Source: Euborellia annulipes (lineage: Eukaryota; Arthropoda; Insecta; Dermaptera; Anisolabididae). From it: a stretch of DNA of 64,000 nucleotides. Positions within the stretch are counted from its first letter, which is position 1. Each line of letters starts with the position of its first letter. Both the position numbers and the translations under genes were made by a program. The stretch lies in NCBI GenBank assembly GCA_023213315.1, contig JAKCPI010026326.1:1-64000 (forward strand). Reading direction: 5' to 3'. The notes under the pieces were generated by a model. That model had not been told where the DNA came from. It worked only from the letters and a program-made list of their open reading frames with translations, and did not search any database. Shown here piece by piece: positions 45,629-60,999 of this stretch.

Positions 45629-47825
45629 AAATCATATCAATTTCCTTTTATTTTTAATGCTAACTTATAATTTCATTTATCTGTCATTATAACGAGAGAA
45701 AGGATTTGTGGATTATAAATTTGGTAACCCTATGTTTAGGGAATTTTACAAATTTTTAAATAACTTTTTTTATTTTTGTGATGGCCACATTTTAAATTTT
45801 ATTAAAATCGAATGAAAAATAAAAAAAATAAAAATTTTAGGGGGGGGGCGCAGAGCGGAAAAATCTTTTCAAATGTCGAATTGTTAGGGGGAGGAAGAGT
45901 TTTTATTTTTCATTTTAAAGATTTGATAAATATATTTTTCGAAAAGCGAGTTAGATCCTGTTTTCCAATGCTTTGCTATGGGGTAATTGATAACCCCCAA
46001 AAAGGGGGGTTCCCTACCCCTAATTCCATATAATGATAGCCTAAAACCACCCCCGGAAAATTCCCTACCCATTAAAAAAAACTCCATGAAAATCGGTCCA
46101 GTAGTTTCGGAGTCTATGCGTTACAAACAGACAGACAGAGATTGTCTTTTATATTATTAAAAGATGAGGAACTTGGCAAAAAAAAAGGTTATGAAACACT
46201 GGATTATGGGGTGGGGGGGGCGCAAGTTAGACACTTGCCACAGGCGCTTCATACCCTTGTTACGGCACTGATAAAAATAAAGTTAATTTACTTTACTTTT
46301 GCTAGTTGAGCAACAGTCTCCACAATCTTGCAGTTAAGCTATGCCAAACGCGGCGAAAGTTCGGGATCGGTGACCCTACTGGGGGGGGGGTAGACATCGG
46401 TACTTTATATTTACAATTTATAAATAAAATTCAAAGCTCCTAAATATAAACAAAATTTTTACTCATAGGATTCAAAAACTTTTTTTGTCAAATATTTCGG
46501 CCGAGAAAAGCAGGTCATAACAATCGTTGCGGTTAAGCGATGCCAAGTGGAGTGAAAGCTCGGATTGGTGACCCCGAACAATTAGCATCTGAAACGTCCC
46601 CCGGTAGCGGTAGGTAGTATTATTACTGTATTTAAAATTATATGAATAAATTAATTATATAATAAATTATATATATATATATATATTAATAAATTAATAA
46701 ATGGCCTCTCGAACCGAAAAAGGTTAAAAAAAAAAAAAAAATTCGGTCACAATGGAATTTTATGGTAATTATTTACAACGTGGTGGTCTACTAAAAATAA
46801 ATATTAATTTAATATATATTTTATTAACCCATTGAGCCTGTCTGTGTATTAATTAGATTAGAATAATGCCTGAAAAATGGACTAAAATTGAATTTTTGTA
46901 ACAGGAGAATAGAATATTATAGGAGTGTGCAGGCGCCAAAACTTGAGAACACTCCTATTTGATTTTAATCTCCTGGTACTATTAAGATTTATTATCATTG
47001 GTTTTGTGAATTTATAAAAAAATTATTTTCAATAGGATAACTGATTTGTGCTGCCATCTTGCGGAGACTTTTGAAACTATGTACGCCAAAACTTGGGAAC
47101 ACTCCTATTTGATTTTAATCTCCTGGTACTATTAAGATTTATTATCATTGGTTTTGTGAATTTATAAAAAATATTATTTTCAATAGGATAACTGATTTGT
47201 GCTGCAATCTTGCGGAGACTTTTGAAACTATGTACGCCAAAACTTGGGAACACTCCTATTTGATTTTAATCTCCTGGTACTATTAAGATTTATTATCATT
47301 GGTTTTGTGAATTTATAAAAAATTATTATTTTCAATAGGATAACTGATTTGTGCTGCCATCTTGCGGAGACTTTCGAAATTACTTGAATACTTAATGAAC
47401 AAAAATGTTGATACTTTGTTGAGCCTCGTGAGTAAAAACGTTTCGGCTAATTTAATTACGCCTAATTAATTAATGTTTTAAGGAGTCTGTTTTATTAAAT
47501 AGAGGCTAACTTCCTGCCTGCTGTCCTCCACATCACACTTTTGAAATTATACTTATAATGCTGACTTGGAAAAGGATAACTGATTTGTGCTGCAATCTTG
47601 CGGAGACTTTTGAAATTATACTCTTAACTTTTCCATGACCTTGAACCATCATCTACCATACCTTGGCCTTTTGATTTATTAATAATTAATCATTTCTTAG
47701 TCAAAAAGAATTTAATATAATATTAATCTAAATATTTTTATTACTTTTGGAGAAATTAAAATCTTTAAAATATACAATATTGATATTAAATGAATTACAA
47801 AGAGAAAGAGTTGTTTGAATGATAG

Positions 47826-49075
47826 ATAAAACACATTTAATGGATTTGTGAAATTTTAATTTTTGGATTTATTAAGAATTTAATCCAGAATAATTAAAAA
47901 AATGAACAAAAAACGGAAATTACAAAATATATTTTAATAGTAACCTTGATATTGTGAAGGGAAATGATTCTATGTAGATGTTCAGCTGATTTTATTCAAA
48001 GGCAAATTTGGTTGAAGCAAAAGATGAGGCAAAAAGTCCATCCAAAAAGATCAAATTTAATCGAATTTATTATTAAATTAATGTCAATTTAAACTTAAAA
48101 AAATAATTATCGGCATTTGACATACAAAGGTTTTGTTTTCTCTTCTGCTCCTGTACTTGCTCGTTCCTGAACTTGTAACATCAACAGCAACTTCTCTCCC
48201 GATTATAGAAAAAAATATTCAAAGAGGGGCAGTGGGGGGCTTAGGCTGCAGATATTATAAGAGCAGAAGATTAAATTCCCGTAAATACACGATTTTTTCA
48301 TTCGGGGATGGTAAAAATTTTTTAGTGGTGTTCAAATTTAAAAAAACTTAAAAAATTAGATTTTTCTAATCTTTTAGCTGCGTATTCCACCACTAAATCA
48401 CCGCCGATTGTACTGAAATTGCAAAATTTCTATGTATTTTAACTATCCGCATATTTTTAAGGGGTTAGGTGATCTTGAAAATTCAAAATAAGAGCCGCTT
48501 CAGAGCAAATATTATTTTTCTCGATGCCTGATGGTGCAAAATTGGTGGCTTTTTCTGAATTACTGCTACCCATAATCAAGAACTCCAGAAAACATCGAGG
48601 AGATAAATTCTGACATCGTTAGAATCGCCCAATAGTTCTCTTCTAACAGAATTGAACCAAATCACAAGCCAACCTTCTATCTTCTAAGCACATGGTATCT
48701 TCCCCATCACCAATTACTGCCAATGGTTTAGAAATTAAGTTCTCTTAGCATGTGAAGGACCTGGGGATTATCACCTCACTGCTGATGCCTCGAAGTCTTT
48801 TTTAACTTGCATTCTTTTGGATAAATTAAATAAGAGAAGAAAGAGGGAACTGAGGACCGAAATAAGAAATCAGGAACTATCTCTATTCAATTTTAAATAA
48901 AAATATTCTATTTATGTGAGGGATTAATAGATTCATCTATATCCATATTTTATTTATTTCTTCTTATGTTTAATTATACATAAATTAAGTCTCTCACTTT
49001 CAGGTATGACTGAATTAATATAAAAATATAAAAACGAATTTTATCATTTAATTCACAAAATAAAAAGGCATTTTT
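47826..49075. other. Intergenic, downstream of the ARL14EP-like gene
   Basis: 48120-48215 (ctgctcctgtacttgctcg, aacttgtaacatcaacagca) repeats the block at 34970-35020. A minus-strand AATAAA at 48958-48953, about 120 bases past the stop codon, is a plausible polyadenylation signal. No other gene seen. Confidence 0.45.
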
Positions 49076-51963
<2,888 letters not shown>

Positions 51964-52021
51964 CAGTTGATAGCTTCACGTAATAATGAATCACGGGCGG
52001 CAAAATTCAAAGAGAATTCAT

Positions 52022-52170
52022 GCCCTCGAGCTTGGCGAATTTGGTAGGGCGCCTGCCTTATATACCAAGGGTCGAGGGTTCGGATCCCACGCAGTCCGAT
52101 GATTTTATTTAAGCCATTTGGATACCAAATGGCTTAAATAAGAATGCCTGGACCCCAATATATAGTATCA
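52022..52170 (+). repeat. tRNA-derived SINE (family A)
   Basis: gagcttggcgaatttggtag (A-box side), gagggttcggatccc (B box), then gatgattttatttaagccat and the mirrored ccaaatggctta. It sits about 60 bases upstream of the first ATG of the ARL14EP-like gene, on the opposite strand. Confidence 0.7.
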
Positions 52171-52486
52171 TCAAACTTTGAGCATCATAACAGGTGTTAA
52201 ATAATATTATATGCATATTATTATTACTCATGATGACGCTATATAATATAATGTTAAATAAATTGTGTATTTTGTAGAAGCAAAAAATAAAAATCCCGAA
52301 AAAACGGTATTTAAACTTGGTATTACAAAATTGTATAAATAGCTCAAAATACCGGTATTCGGTGTATTCCGGTATTGCAATCCCCAACTAGGAGTTTTAT
52401 TTCGATAAAGGCTACCTTAAACAGGCGTGAGGCAGAAATTTGTTTGCTTAATGCGGTGAATATAAACCAGTACCAAAATCAAGTAG

Positions 52487-52605
52487 GGCTAACGTTACAG
52501 TAAACGCGAATTCTGACGACAATCATGCTAAGCAAATTATATGAATTTCTGACAAACTCGTCAAAATCGTATTTGCCAGAATTCACGTTCACTGTACCCT
52601 TAGCC
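52487..52605. mobile_element. PIF/Harbinger-like MITE, 119 bp
   Basis: ggctaacgttacagtaaacg, then cgaattctg, is mirrored by cagaattcacgttcactgta and cccttagcc. Three-base flanks tag/taa fit a TWA target. Confidence 0.6.
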
Positions 52606-52849
52606 TAAAGTGAGAAATACGTAATTAACTTTTGATACAGACGGCAACTTAACTCTAGGCGTTGAGGAACGTTCACCCAGAACATTGTACTGCTGAACCT
52701 CGGATACGTGACCTCCGAGAAACAAGTGAGTTAGTTGAACGGTCGCCAGAAGACATCATTATGATATTTTGCGTTATATTCTCAAAATAATAATTATATT
52801 TCTACATTCAAAATGGCATCAGAAGCTAAAATTTATACAGGAGAAGAAA

Positions 52850-53105
52850 AATCAGCAGCTAGTTGTATTTCATTTTTTTATTCCCTTCACTCGTTTCGAA
52901 CTCGGTTCGGATCATCCTCAGAACAGAGGAACTTAGGATGATAATGTGAGAAATTCCCATCACCCATTCTCATCACGTTGACGTTTCGATCCCGGTTGGG
53001 AGCATCCTCAGTTCCTCTGTTCTAAGGATGCTCCCAAAAGGGATCAAAACGTCAACGTGTTGGGAATAAAAAAATGAAATACAACTAGCTGCTGATTTCT
53101 CTTCT
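52850..53105. repeat. Fold-back with several hammerhead-type motifs
   Basis: Arms aatcagcagctagttgtatt ... aatacaactagctgctgatt match the family at 20281. The minus strand has two CTGAGGAT...GAAAC motifs (about 52893-52921 and 52975-53015). The plus strand has a decayed CTAAGGAT...CAAAACGTC at about 53021-53053. Only 52975-53015 keeps a plausible stem II. Confidence 0.6.
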
Positions 53106-53298
53106 GTTTATTTATCCTAATTGAACTACCAGCTATAAGCCCTACGTGTCTCTAATTTTTTTTCTATAGTGAGTAATCAAAAATTAAAATAATATTTATT
53201 GATCAAATAAAGCAAAGTAGAATTTCCCTAAGTAATTTATGGAAATCAAGAGTTTGCAAAAAATTATTTTGTAAAACTTTGGAATCGTACAATAATCA

Positions 53299-54988
53299 TC
53301 AGATGTATATCTTACTTGATTTTAGAGATCTGTTTTTTTCATTTGTGTCAAAATGATCGTCAGAATGCATTGTATCCGTGCTGTCTCTACTCATCTCTTC
53401 AATTGATAAGTCATCTTTAATAAAATAATAATTGTTTTGTAAATTTTTTAAATCGTTAATTAAAATAAATTTTAATAACAAACCTTGAATGTTCTCTCTT
53501 CTTTCTTGATATTCATCTGGATTTATAATTGTGGGATATGCTCCTTGTAATAAAGAACGTCGAAATGGAGAAACCATTCGTATGTATTTAGTTTCGAAAT
53601 GATCTGAGCAAATACGTGTATTAGTTGTAATCTCATCTAATTCCATGTCCAATCCTAGAAATTTCATCCATTTTTCTGTTTGTCTGCAAATGAGTGTTAT
53701 AAGGCAAAAAAAGTTTGATGTTAATACGAGGATTGTTAATTAAGTGGTAAAGGATACACATTTTGAAGTCTTGAATTGAATACGGTAGATTTTTACATTG
53801 TATGTGACAATGCCTTTTGGGAATAAGATCGGATGGATTAAGTAGGAATATAAATGACAGTGGAAGGTCTCGTTTAATATATATATGGTATTGAGGCCTT
53901 AACTTGTTCTGTAAGTAAAATAAAAACTCTATTTAATTTTATTAAGCCTATACATGTTTCAATGTTCTTTTAAATGAAAGATCTTGTTACAGAACTCTCA
54001 TTCTCCATTTTAAAATTTTAAGTAAACAACAAAAAATGCCTTACATTTGAACCTATACTGTAATTAAAGGGGAATGCATTTACTTATAATTGCTTGAAGT
54101 TGTGACTGTGATGACATTATAATGGATAGATGGAGATATCAGCAAAATTGAAATGCTCTAGGTTCAATAAAACTCCCAGAATAAGAAGTTTCGGCCTGAA
54201 TTTATTTGGCTATCTTCAATTATTGGAATTATATACATAATGCAAAGTGCACATGTTATTGAACCAGAATTTGTCAATAATAAAATTTATTTGCTTCATA
54301 CAAAAATTATATAGATTTTTATCTCTGATCTTGGGGATAAGAGCCTTATAATTTTTGTATGAAGCATGTAAATTTTATTATTGACAAATCCAGGTTCAAT
54401 CCCATGTGCACTTGCATTATGTGTAAATTTCCACTAACTGAAGATGGCCAAATAAATGCAGGTCGAAACGTCTTATTCTGGAAGTTTTATTGAACCTAGA
54501 GCATTCCAATTTGGCTGATATCTCCATCTATCCATTATAATGTCATCAGTCACTTCATTCCCCTTTAATTACAGAATAGGTTCAAATGTAAGGCATTTTT
54601 TGTTTACTTAAAATTTTAAAATGGAGAATGAGAGTTCTGTAACAAGATCTTTCATTTAAAAGAACACTGAAACATTTATAGGCTTTAATAAAATTAAATA
54701 GAGTTTTTATTTTACTTACAGAACAAGTTAAAGCCTCAATACCATATACATATATTTTAAACGAGTGGGATTTATCAACGAGAAACAACAAGTGGTTGGT
54801 TTAAAACAATTTAAAAATTTTTACAAAGAGTATCAATTTCAACTAATAATCAAATAAATTAGCAATAATAAAAATAAATTCAATTTATAAATTACTTACA
54901 TTGGATTTTTCTTTGGTATTCCAAAAAATGAATAATTTCTTTCAAGCATTGAATTTCTATTACATCCTTTCACAGCACAGATAACCAT
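53299..54988 (-). CDS. Small THAP-domain zinc-finger protein, three exons
   Basis: Minus-strand exons 54988-54900, 53683-53484 and 53414-53299 join in frame (GT-AG; second intron 69 bp) to about 134 aa. The THAP (C2CH) domain fills residues 1-84: C4 and C9, FGIP with P25, W35, C55 and H58 in CSDHF, and GAYPTI at 77-82. These are the zinc ligands and invariant positions of the family. A short acidic Ser/Asp/Lys tail follows, with stop TGA at 53299 and a minus-strand AATAAA at 53200-53195. GTAAGA at 53315 could also splice onward to an exon I could not find. THAP proteins bind DNA and are related to P-element transposase; no transposase region is present. A GTAAGT at 55135 may end an upstream non-coding exon. 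Confidence 0.88.
53877..54752. repeat. 875 bp palindrome filling most of THAP intron 1
   Basis: ggtattgaggccttaacttg at the left is mirrored by caagttaaagcctcaatacc at the right. Similarity runs inward through caaatgtaaggcattttttg, tggatagatggagatatcag and cttcatacaaaaattat to a spacer of under 50 nt. It carries hammerhead-type motifs in both halves. Confidence 0.8.
54436..54475 (+). ncRNA. Hammerhead-type ribozyme motif, intact core
   Basis: TAA, CTGAAGA, T, GGCC loop GGTC (one G-U), GAAACGTC, TTA. The mirror motif on the minus strand at 54190-54232 has TTGAAGA and GAAACTTC and is decayed. Confidence 0.5.
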
Positions 54989-55199
54989 CTTTATTTTTAT
55001 TATTAAAGATAACACTTTATTTTAAATTTTAATAGAATAGGCTTTGTTAAAATTGTATTAGAAAATGTCATTCAAATTAAAAAATATAATGTTATAAAAA
55101 TAAATCATACAGTATAGAACATTTTAATAACTTACCTACCTCAACATTAAAATGGCTGCTGCACGACACACAGGGACGACACATATCTCCATAGAAATA

Positions 55200-57815
55200 C
55201 ATTGAACACAGGCCAATTAGCTTAGGTTTAAAAAACCTGTCTGTTTATTTATCTCCTCCCCCCTTCCCACGTGGCCCACAGGTTAATGATAGTGAGAAAT
55301 GTCAATATATAACTTAATAGCCATAATAATAAATAAATAGTCTCAAAAGACAAGGGAAGTGGGTTCGGATCTCAAGCAGTTTTATTTTTATTTCAATTAT
55401 TTGACTATCAGGTGGTTGAAATAAATGTGCTAAATCACATGTACCGTTAATATTTAATTAAAACCTCTCCTTTAAACCCACACCTCTTGACTTTTAAGGA
55501 TGTTTCCATGGGTCTATTGTTATTTCAAAAGAAAATAATTTATCTATATTAATAAAAATGAAGGGATTTTTATTAAATCTATTTAACGTTTCCATAGCCT
55601 CACATGCCGTTTGTGTTCTTGATCGAATTTAACACATTTATAAAATCCAAGATATAATATTAATTTTAAGAATTGTCGATAGATGACTGAGTGGACTGGA
55701 TTGGGTGTGTGTCTCTGTGCGCAAAAATACTTCAAGGAACCAAAATGATTCCCACTAGGTGGATCTAGTTGCACCCTTAAAATCAATAGTAAAGAAGTAG
55801 GTTACTGCGTATACCCTCCCCCCCCCCACCATGTCACGAACATAAAGTGAAAAAAAAAAAAAAAAATTAGAAAAAATCTATTATAAATAAAAATTACAAT
55901 TTTTTTTTTTTTTAATTATTCGGTTGAAATTTTATAATCGATTATGCATCAAGTTCCTGACCACCTCAGGGACATTGATTGGGGGGGAGGAGGAGAAGGA
56001 AATGGAGAGCCAACTGCCCTCTCAAAATAAACCCCATCAACACACTCACAAAAATTAGTTTCATTTAATTTAAATAACCCCGAAGCGCAAGGGTAAGAAA
56101 GTAAGAAAAATTTAAAAATTTTAATGAGATTTATAAAAATAAAAAACCTGAGAGTGATCATGTGATAATATGAGCAGAAGTCCCGATTGGGGATTTAGGA
56201 AATGTTACTTTAGTTTCCAACCCCACTCCCCTCCTCTTTGTTAAATTATTTTATTAAGGTAAAAATTCCAAAATAAATAAGCAAGGGGAGAATTAAAAAG
56301 GACAAGTCCGAGCATGTCTCCTCCCTCTCTACCCTTGTTACGAAAATCAATAATTTCAACTAACTTTTCCCGATTGTTAATTAACAATTAATTTCCTTTT
56401 TTTAACGAAATGCATAAATAAAAAAAAAAAATGGATTTTTCAGTCTCCATAATTTTTTTCTCTCTCTAGGGGATTGTATTTCTTTGTATCCAAATTCAAT
56501 GCGCAAACGGGGATGGGGGTTGAGTGGCGTGGGGTGCTCGAAAAATAAAAATTCACATCATAAGATTTCAAAAGTAAACAAAAAAAAGCTAAAAATTATT
56601 TAAAACTGACCAATTTCATTTTCTCCAATAGGACAACCTGACACCCATTTATAAACCCTAGCTACGCCTAGAGTTCATTTGCTGCTAGCTTATTGATTAA
56701 AAAATTATTTCTATGCCAGTAGCGTTGCCTACCAACCAAGCAGCGTTCTATATATGCTTCACGATGCATATGTTTAAGATGACCTTGATTCCAAGAAGTG
56801 GTCTAGCCAGGATCTTGGGGAATGAACCGTGAGGGGGGGAACGAGCCCAATTTTCAACATCATTTACTTTTTAAAATTTCATTATTTTTTTTTTTTTTTT
56901 TTTTCAAAATTTAATTAAACAAAAGGAGTCTGATCCTATATACAAAATTTAACTGAAATCGGTCAAATAAAAAAAAAAAAAATTACAAAATATATTGATA
57001 AATTTTTTAATATTATAGCAGCTAGAAAATTATTTCCACTACTCAATAAATTGTTGACCCAAGGGCGGGGCACCTGGGGCAACGCCCTGGGCGGTACACG
57101 AATAGGGGCGCTACTTTTAACAAAACGTATTTTATTTTTCTCTTAGTTCTGGTTACTAATCACCATAAAGATTTAAGTTTCGTGTTCTCAGGTGGTTTGG
57201 ATTATAATTTTAAATAAAGACTTGGGGAAAAATGGTTTCCCAACCCAAGGCAATTTTGTTTTATGACAGGTGGGGTTGCAGCGTTGCCATGTCTCTTGGA
57301 ATACTATCCGTGTCAAAATATTTCGGCTATAATACTCTATCTCTTTCTTTCCTCTCTCTAAGCAAAGCATATTTAAATTATTTTGTTATGAATAATCGAC
57401 TTTATCAACAACACTTGTCTTTATAAGTGTGTATCGATCTTGGGGGCTTGACTAATTTTTTTCCCCTTATATAATAGATTTTGTTTAGTTTTCTGAATCA
57501 AAACAAGATAAAATATAAAAATAAATAAAAAAAACTGATTAAAGAATTTTAAAATTGATAAAGAGATGACTATGTCAGAGAAATAATATATTTTCTAAGA
57601 GAAGACGGGAATTAATTTAATTGAATTATCTAAATTTAGCATTTCGAATACAAAGTTATTAATTTGGTCTATTTTTAATTTTTTTATGATACATAAATAT
57701 AAATGTATTAAACACAAATGACATACTGTGGCACATTTTTAAGGACAATAAAATTATCCCGAAACGTCTCGTTGGATTGTCAAAAACGGAGGCTTTTTAT
57801 TTTTGGCTGTACAAT
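55200..57815. other. AT-rich intergenic region with transposon scraps
   Basis: 55350-55440 has a SINE-like ggttcggatctcaagcag; 55820-55835 a C-run; 56835 and 57060-57110 G/C-rich transposon-end-like blocks (ccaagggcggggcacc, ccctgggcgg); 57757-57775 a GAAACGTCTC box with CTGA missing. No gene recognised. Confidence 0.4.
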
Positions 57816-57988
57816 GAGGGACCCACTCATGCGTTTTGTACTTGAGATTATTTCATTGTTTTTAAAAAAATATATATATTTTTAATGGAAACGTAAAACC
57901 TAGAAAATTTTCATTTTCTTTTATAAAAAAAAAACAATGAAATAATCACAAGTAGAAAACGAATGGGTGGGACTTAATATTGTCCCTG
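57816..57988. mobile_element. Family F MITE with long ends
   Basis: acaatgagggacccactcat, then gcgttttgtacttgagatta and tttcattg, are mirrored by caatgaaataatcac, agtagaaaacgaatgggtgg and gacttaatattgtccct. Confidence 0.65.
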
Positions 57989-58017
57989 CTACTTTTCCTG
58001 TTGTATAAGCAAACAGT

Positions 58018-58160
58018 CATTCTTTTCGGCATCTGAGGCCATATAATCGATACCCAATATATAAAATTTCCATACAAATTATCCTGACTTATTTATTTAC
58101 ACCATTTGGTATCTAAATGATTTAAATATTCAACAGACTACCTGAGATCCCTGACTTTTA
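58018..58160 (-). repeat. SINE A, decayed copy
   Basis: ttcggcatctgaggccatat followed by atttacaccatttggtatct and aaatgatttaaat, the SINE A tail and palindrome on the minus strand. Confidence 0.45.
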
Positions 58161-58405
58161 GGTTCTCAATATTGACATTTATAACCTCACAGGGGTGATT
58201 TTTTAATTTTTAAAATATGCAAATAGTTGAATAATATTTGATTGTTACTTACCCCACCTCTGTGGCCGAGACTAAAGTTGTTGACAAATGTCACAATCAC
58301 AGTCTTCTTATTAGTATTGTAGTTGTGGCTGTTGAATTGTATCAAGGAAGGGTTGCTGGAGCAGAGACTGGCAGCCAAATTTTTTTCTTTAAATATTTTA
58401 TTGGG

Positions 58406-58524
58406 CCAACGTTTAGGTATCAACAGAGGCCATCTTCAGGGCTAAAAATGTATATATATATAAATTGTTCATTTAGTTTTACATAAAGTAAAGCTGAATT
58501 GTACCTGAAGTGGCCGAAACGTTG
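58406..58524. repeat. Decayed opposed hammerhead-type motifs
   Basis: The minus strand 58406-58442 reads CTGAAGA, T, GGCC..., CTAAACGTT (GAAA box lost). The plus strand 58505-58524 reads CCTGAAGTGGCCGAAACGTT with stem II deleted. Confidence 0.45.
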
Positions 58525-58571
58525 AAAATCCTTACAAATAAACAGAAAATCAAATTCTTTTATCAATAATG

Positions 58572-58745
58572 CTAGTCTGGAAGCCAAACGACGCCGGTTC
58601 GGATCCCATGCAGTTCTATTAATTTATTTAAATCATTTGTGTACCAAATGATATAACTAAATATGCCTGAACACTCTAATATTTATCGTTTTAAAATACT
58701 GTGTATCGTAGTCTACATGGCCTAAGATGACCAAGCTTAAAAAAT
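58572..58745 (+). repeat. SINE A, diverged copy
   Basis: gacgccggttcggatccc (B box), the mirrored pair aatcatttgtgtaccaaatg, gcctgaacactc and acatggcctaagatgacc. Confidence 0.55.
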
Positions 58746-59349
58746 ATATATATATTCTTAGAGCATCACAATGTGCTGCCAAAGGATATATAAAAGTTTC
58801 AATATAATTTTTTTGCAATATTGATTAAAGAATTAGTATTCTCTTCTCTTTTCACCTAACACAAAATATTTTTTTTGCCCCACTTTTTTCCCTTTAAATT
58901 TTATTCAATATAATATATATTTAATAGCAGACTATAACAATATAAAGTTTTTATTCCAAGCGATAACCTCCCCTTTTTTCAATTACTCTAGAACGGCAAC
59001 CTCGCATGCGTTGCCCCGAAAGGAACACTTGAGAGGACGTTGGTTGTCATGGTAACAAGATATCATCATTTATATTTATACCCATCGAGGGATGAACGTC
59101 AAGGGAAATATATTTTATATTTAAACAAACTTTACTTATATAATAAGACTTAAATATGAGACCAATTAAAAGTTGTTGAAACTAATAAATATTTCGTATA
59201 TAATAATACTTGAAAATAAATTTTATTTAATGAGTAATTATAAATTTGAATTTATAATTGTTTTAGAACTCGTTAATAATTAGTTTATTAAATACAAAAG
59301 TATCAATTAAAGTTTAGGCACGGATATAGTGAATAGGGATTTTTTTTTA

Positions 59350-59459
59350 AAATTTATTTAGGTCTTTTTCGGCAACCGAGGCCATTTAGACCCCGTCTCT
59401 GAACCCGCGACCATTGATTCAGAAGGCCAGGACGCTAACCTCTACACCAAGGCCCGAGG
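59350..59459 (-). repeat. tRNA-derived SINE, short form of family A
   Basis: Minus strand: cctcgggccttggtgtagag, then gttagcgtcctgg, B box cgcgggttcagagac, then aaatggcctcggttgccgaa and aaagacc. It lacks the palindromic body of the longer copies. Confidence 0.65.
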
Positions 59460-60999
59460 ATAGGGATGAGATGGTAGAAAAAATAATCGATTGTCAGAAA
59501 CAGTCCTAACAATCAATATCGATTATTTATAAACAATCGAAAATAATTCAATAATTAAAAAATCGTACTAAAATGTATTTTTTCACAAAGATAATGATAT
59601 AATCAAAGATATTCATAAATTAAATCGAATTCCTTTTAAAAATAATTTATTTTAGAATGGATTGAATGAAAATGATCAAATAAAATCAAAATTGGGATAA
59701 AGAATGAAACTTTTGGAAAATTCATGTTAATATTTTTATTTGATGTGCAGTTGTATAAACGAATACACTTAATATATTTAAACAACATTTGCACACTTAA
59801 GTCTAAGAATATTTTGATACATGAATCTTATAATTAACGGGCCTATAAATATCTTAATATATGTGAATGTTATTTCATTTAAATTATTCATTAAATGAGA
59901 TATTTTTCACTTTTGATAATAATACAAAATAATAAAAAAATGTATTATATTTATAATATATATCTTTTTTTAAATTTTTTTCTTAATGTGAGATAAGGAA
60001 TAAAGTTTCAGGCACAATTAAAGAGTGGAATTAAAAAGGGTGGGAGGAAAAAGTCAAAAGGAATTCAATAAAATTAATTCTATCTATTGTAATCAGCTTT
60101 TTTCTATACTTAATATTAAATATTCTCAATGTTAATATATTTTATAACATTAATATTTTGCATTATCTATACTGATGCTAATTTCAATATCCTTAAGATT
60201 ATATGATCTAACTATATGATTATTTTACAAAGTAGTAAATTTCTTTTTTTTTTAATTATATACAAAATAAATCTAAATTAAAAAAAAGGATTTTATTTAA
60301 ATTTAAATTAAATAAAAAAAAAAAAAGTTTTAATGATTTCTTTTCAAAAGCAAATTTTATTTATTGTTAAAATTTTTTTATAATAATCACACCTCACTTT
60401 TCCACTCTTTAATTATATTTCAATCACTTGTTGAGCCTTAAACATTTATAACCCTTTGAATTTTTTCCAACATGAAATATATTAGATAAGAAAAAAAAAT
60501 ACTTTAATAAATTTTCAACTTTCTCTTCAAATATTAAATATTCTAAGCAGTTCTAACGAAGAAAAAATATTTAGAAATGTCATACCCATCCCATGGTTGA
60601 AAAGGTGCTGTTTGAAATAGTCTTAGATTAAATTTCCTTAACTGATTAGTTTAATGTAAGAGCTAAAATGAAACAAATGCAATATAAAAAAAAGTAAATT
60701 CTTTATAAAAAATAATTTCAATTAACGATTGAATAATTATCATAACTAAGAATTATATAGTATGTGAAATATGATATATAATAAAATACAAATAATGAGA
60801 ATTTCTAAATCAAAAAAGAGAAAGAGGAAAAAAAAAGAAAGTGAAATAACGAAAATTTAGATAAGTAAAACAATAAATAAAAGATCTTATGCGACCCTTA
60901 AAATATTAGCAAATATTTATCTAACATTAAATAATTTTTTTTTTCCTTTTTTTTTTGTGTTTTGTAGAATATTTTTAAAATGGAATTTATAAAGTAATC
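59460..60999. other. AT-rich region, 3' flank of the minus-strand zinc-finger gene
   Basis: Almost entirely A and T, with poly(A/T) runs; no supported feature. The 3' UTR of the next gene must lie here. Confidence 0.4.

Larger units (their letters stand above)
41055..47825. repeat. Giant palindrome, arms about 2.4-2.8 kb, centre near 43475
   Basis: The left arm 41055-43446 is mirrored by the right arm 43500-47825 once the insertion 43848-45347 is removed. Matches run from ctatcattcaaacaac/gttgtttgaatgatag at the edges to gagttttagaatttgg/ccgaattgtaaaactc at the centre, with a spacer of about 53 bases. The arms share an internal 150-160 bp tandem repeat (agtctccgcaagat...caaatcagttatcc). The right arm has one more unit than the left. 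The arms also contain SINE B copies, C-runs and transposon ends. No transposase is encoded. Confidence 0.85.

Noticed and set aside
41005..47825. The giant palindrome as an assembly artefact
   Set aside because: Arms differ by substitutions, one extra repeat unit and a one-sided insertion with target duplication, which a simple fold-over error would not produce. Long reads would still be decisive.
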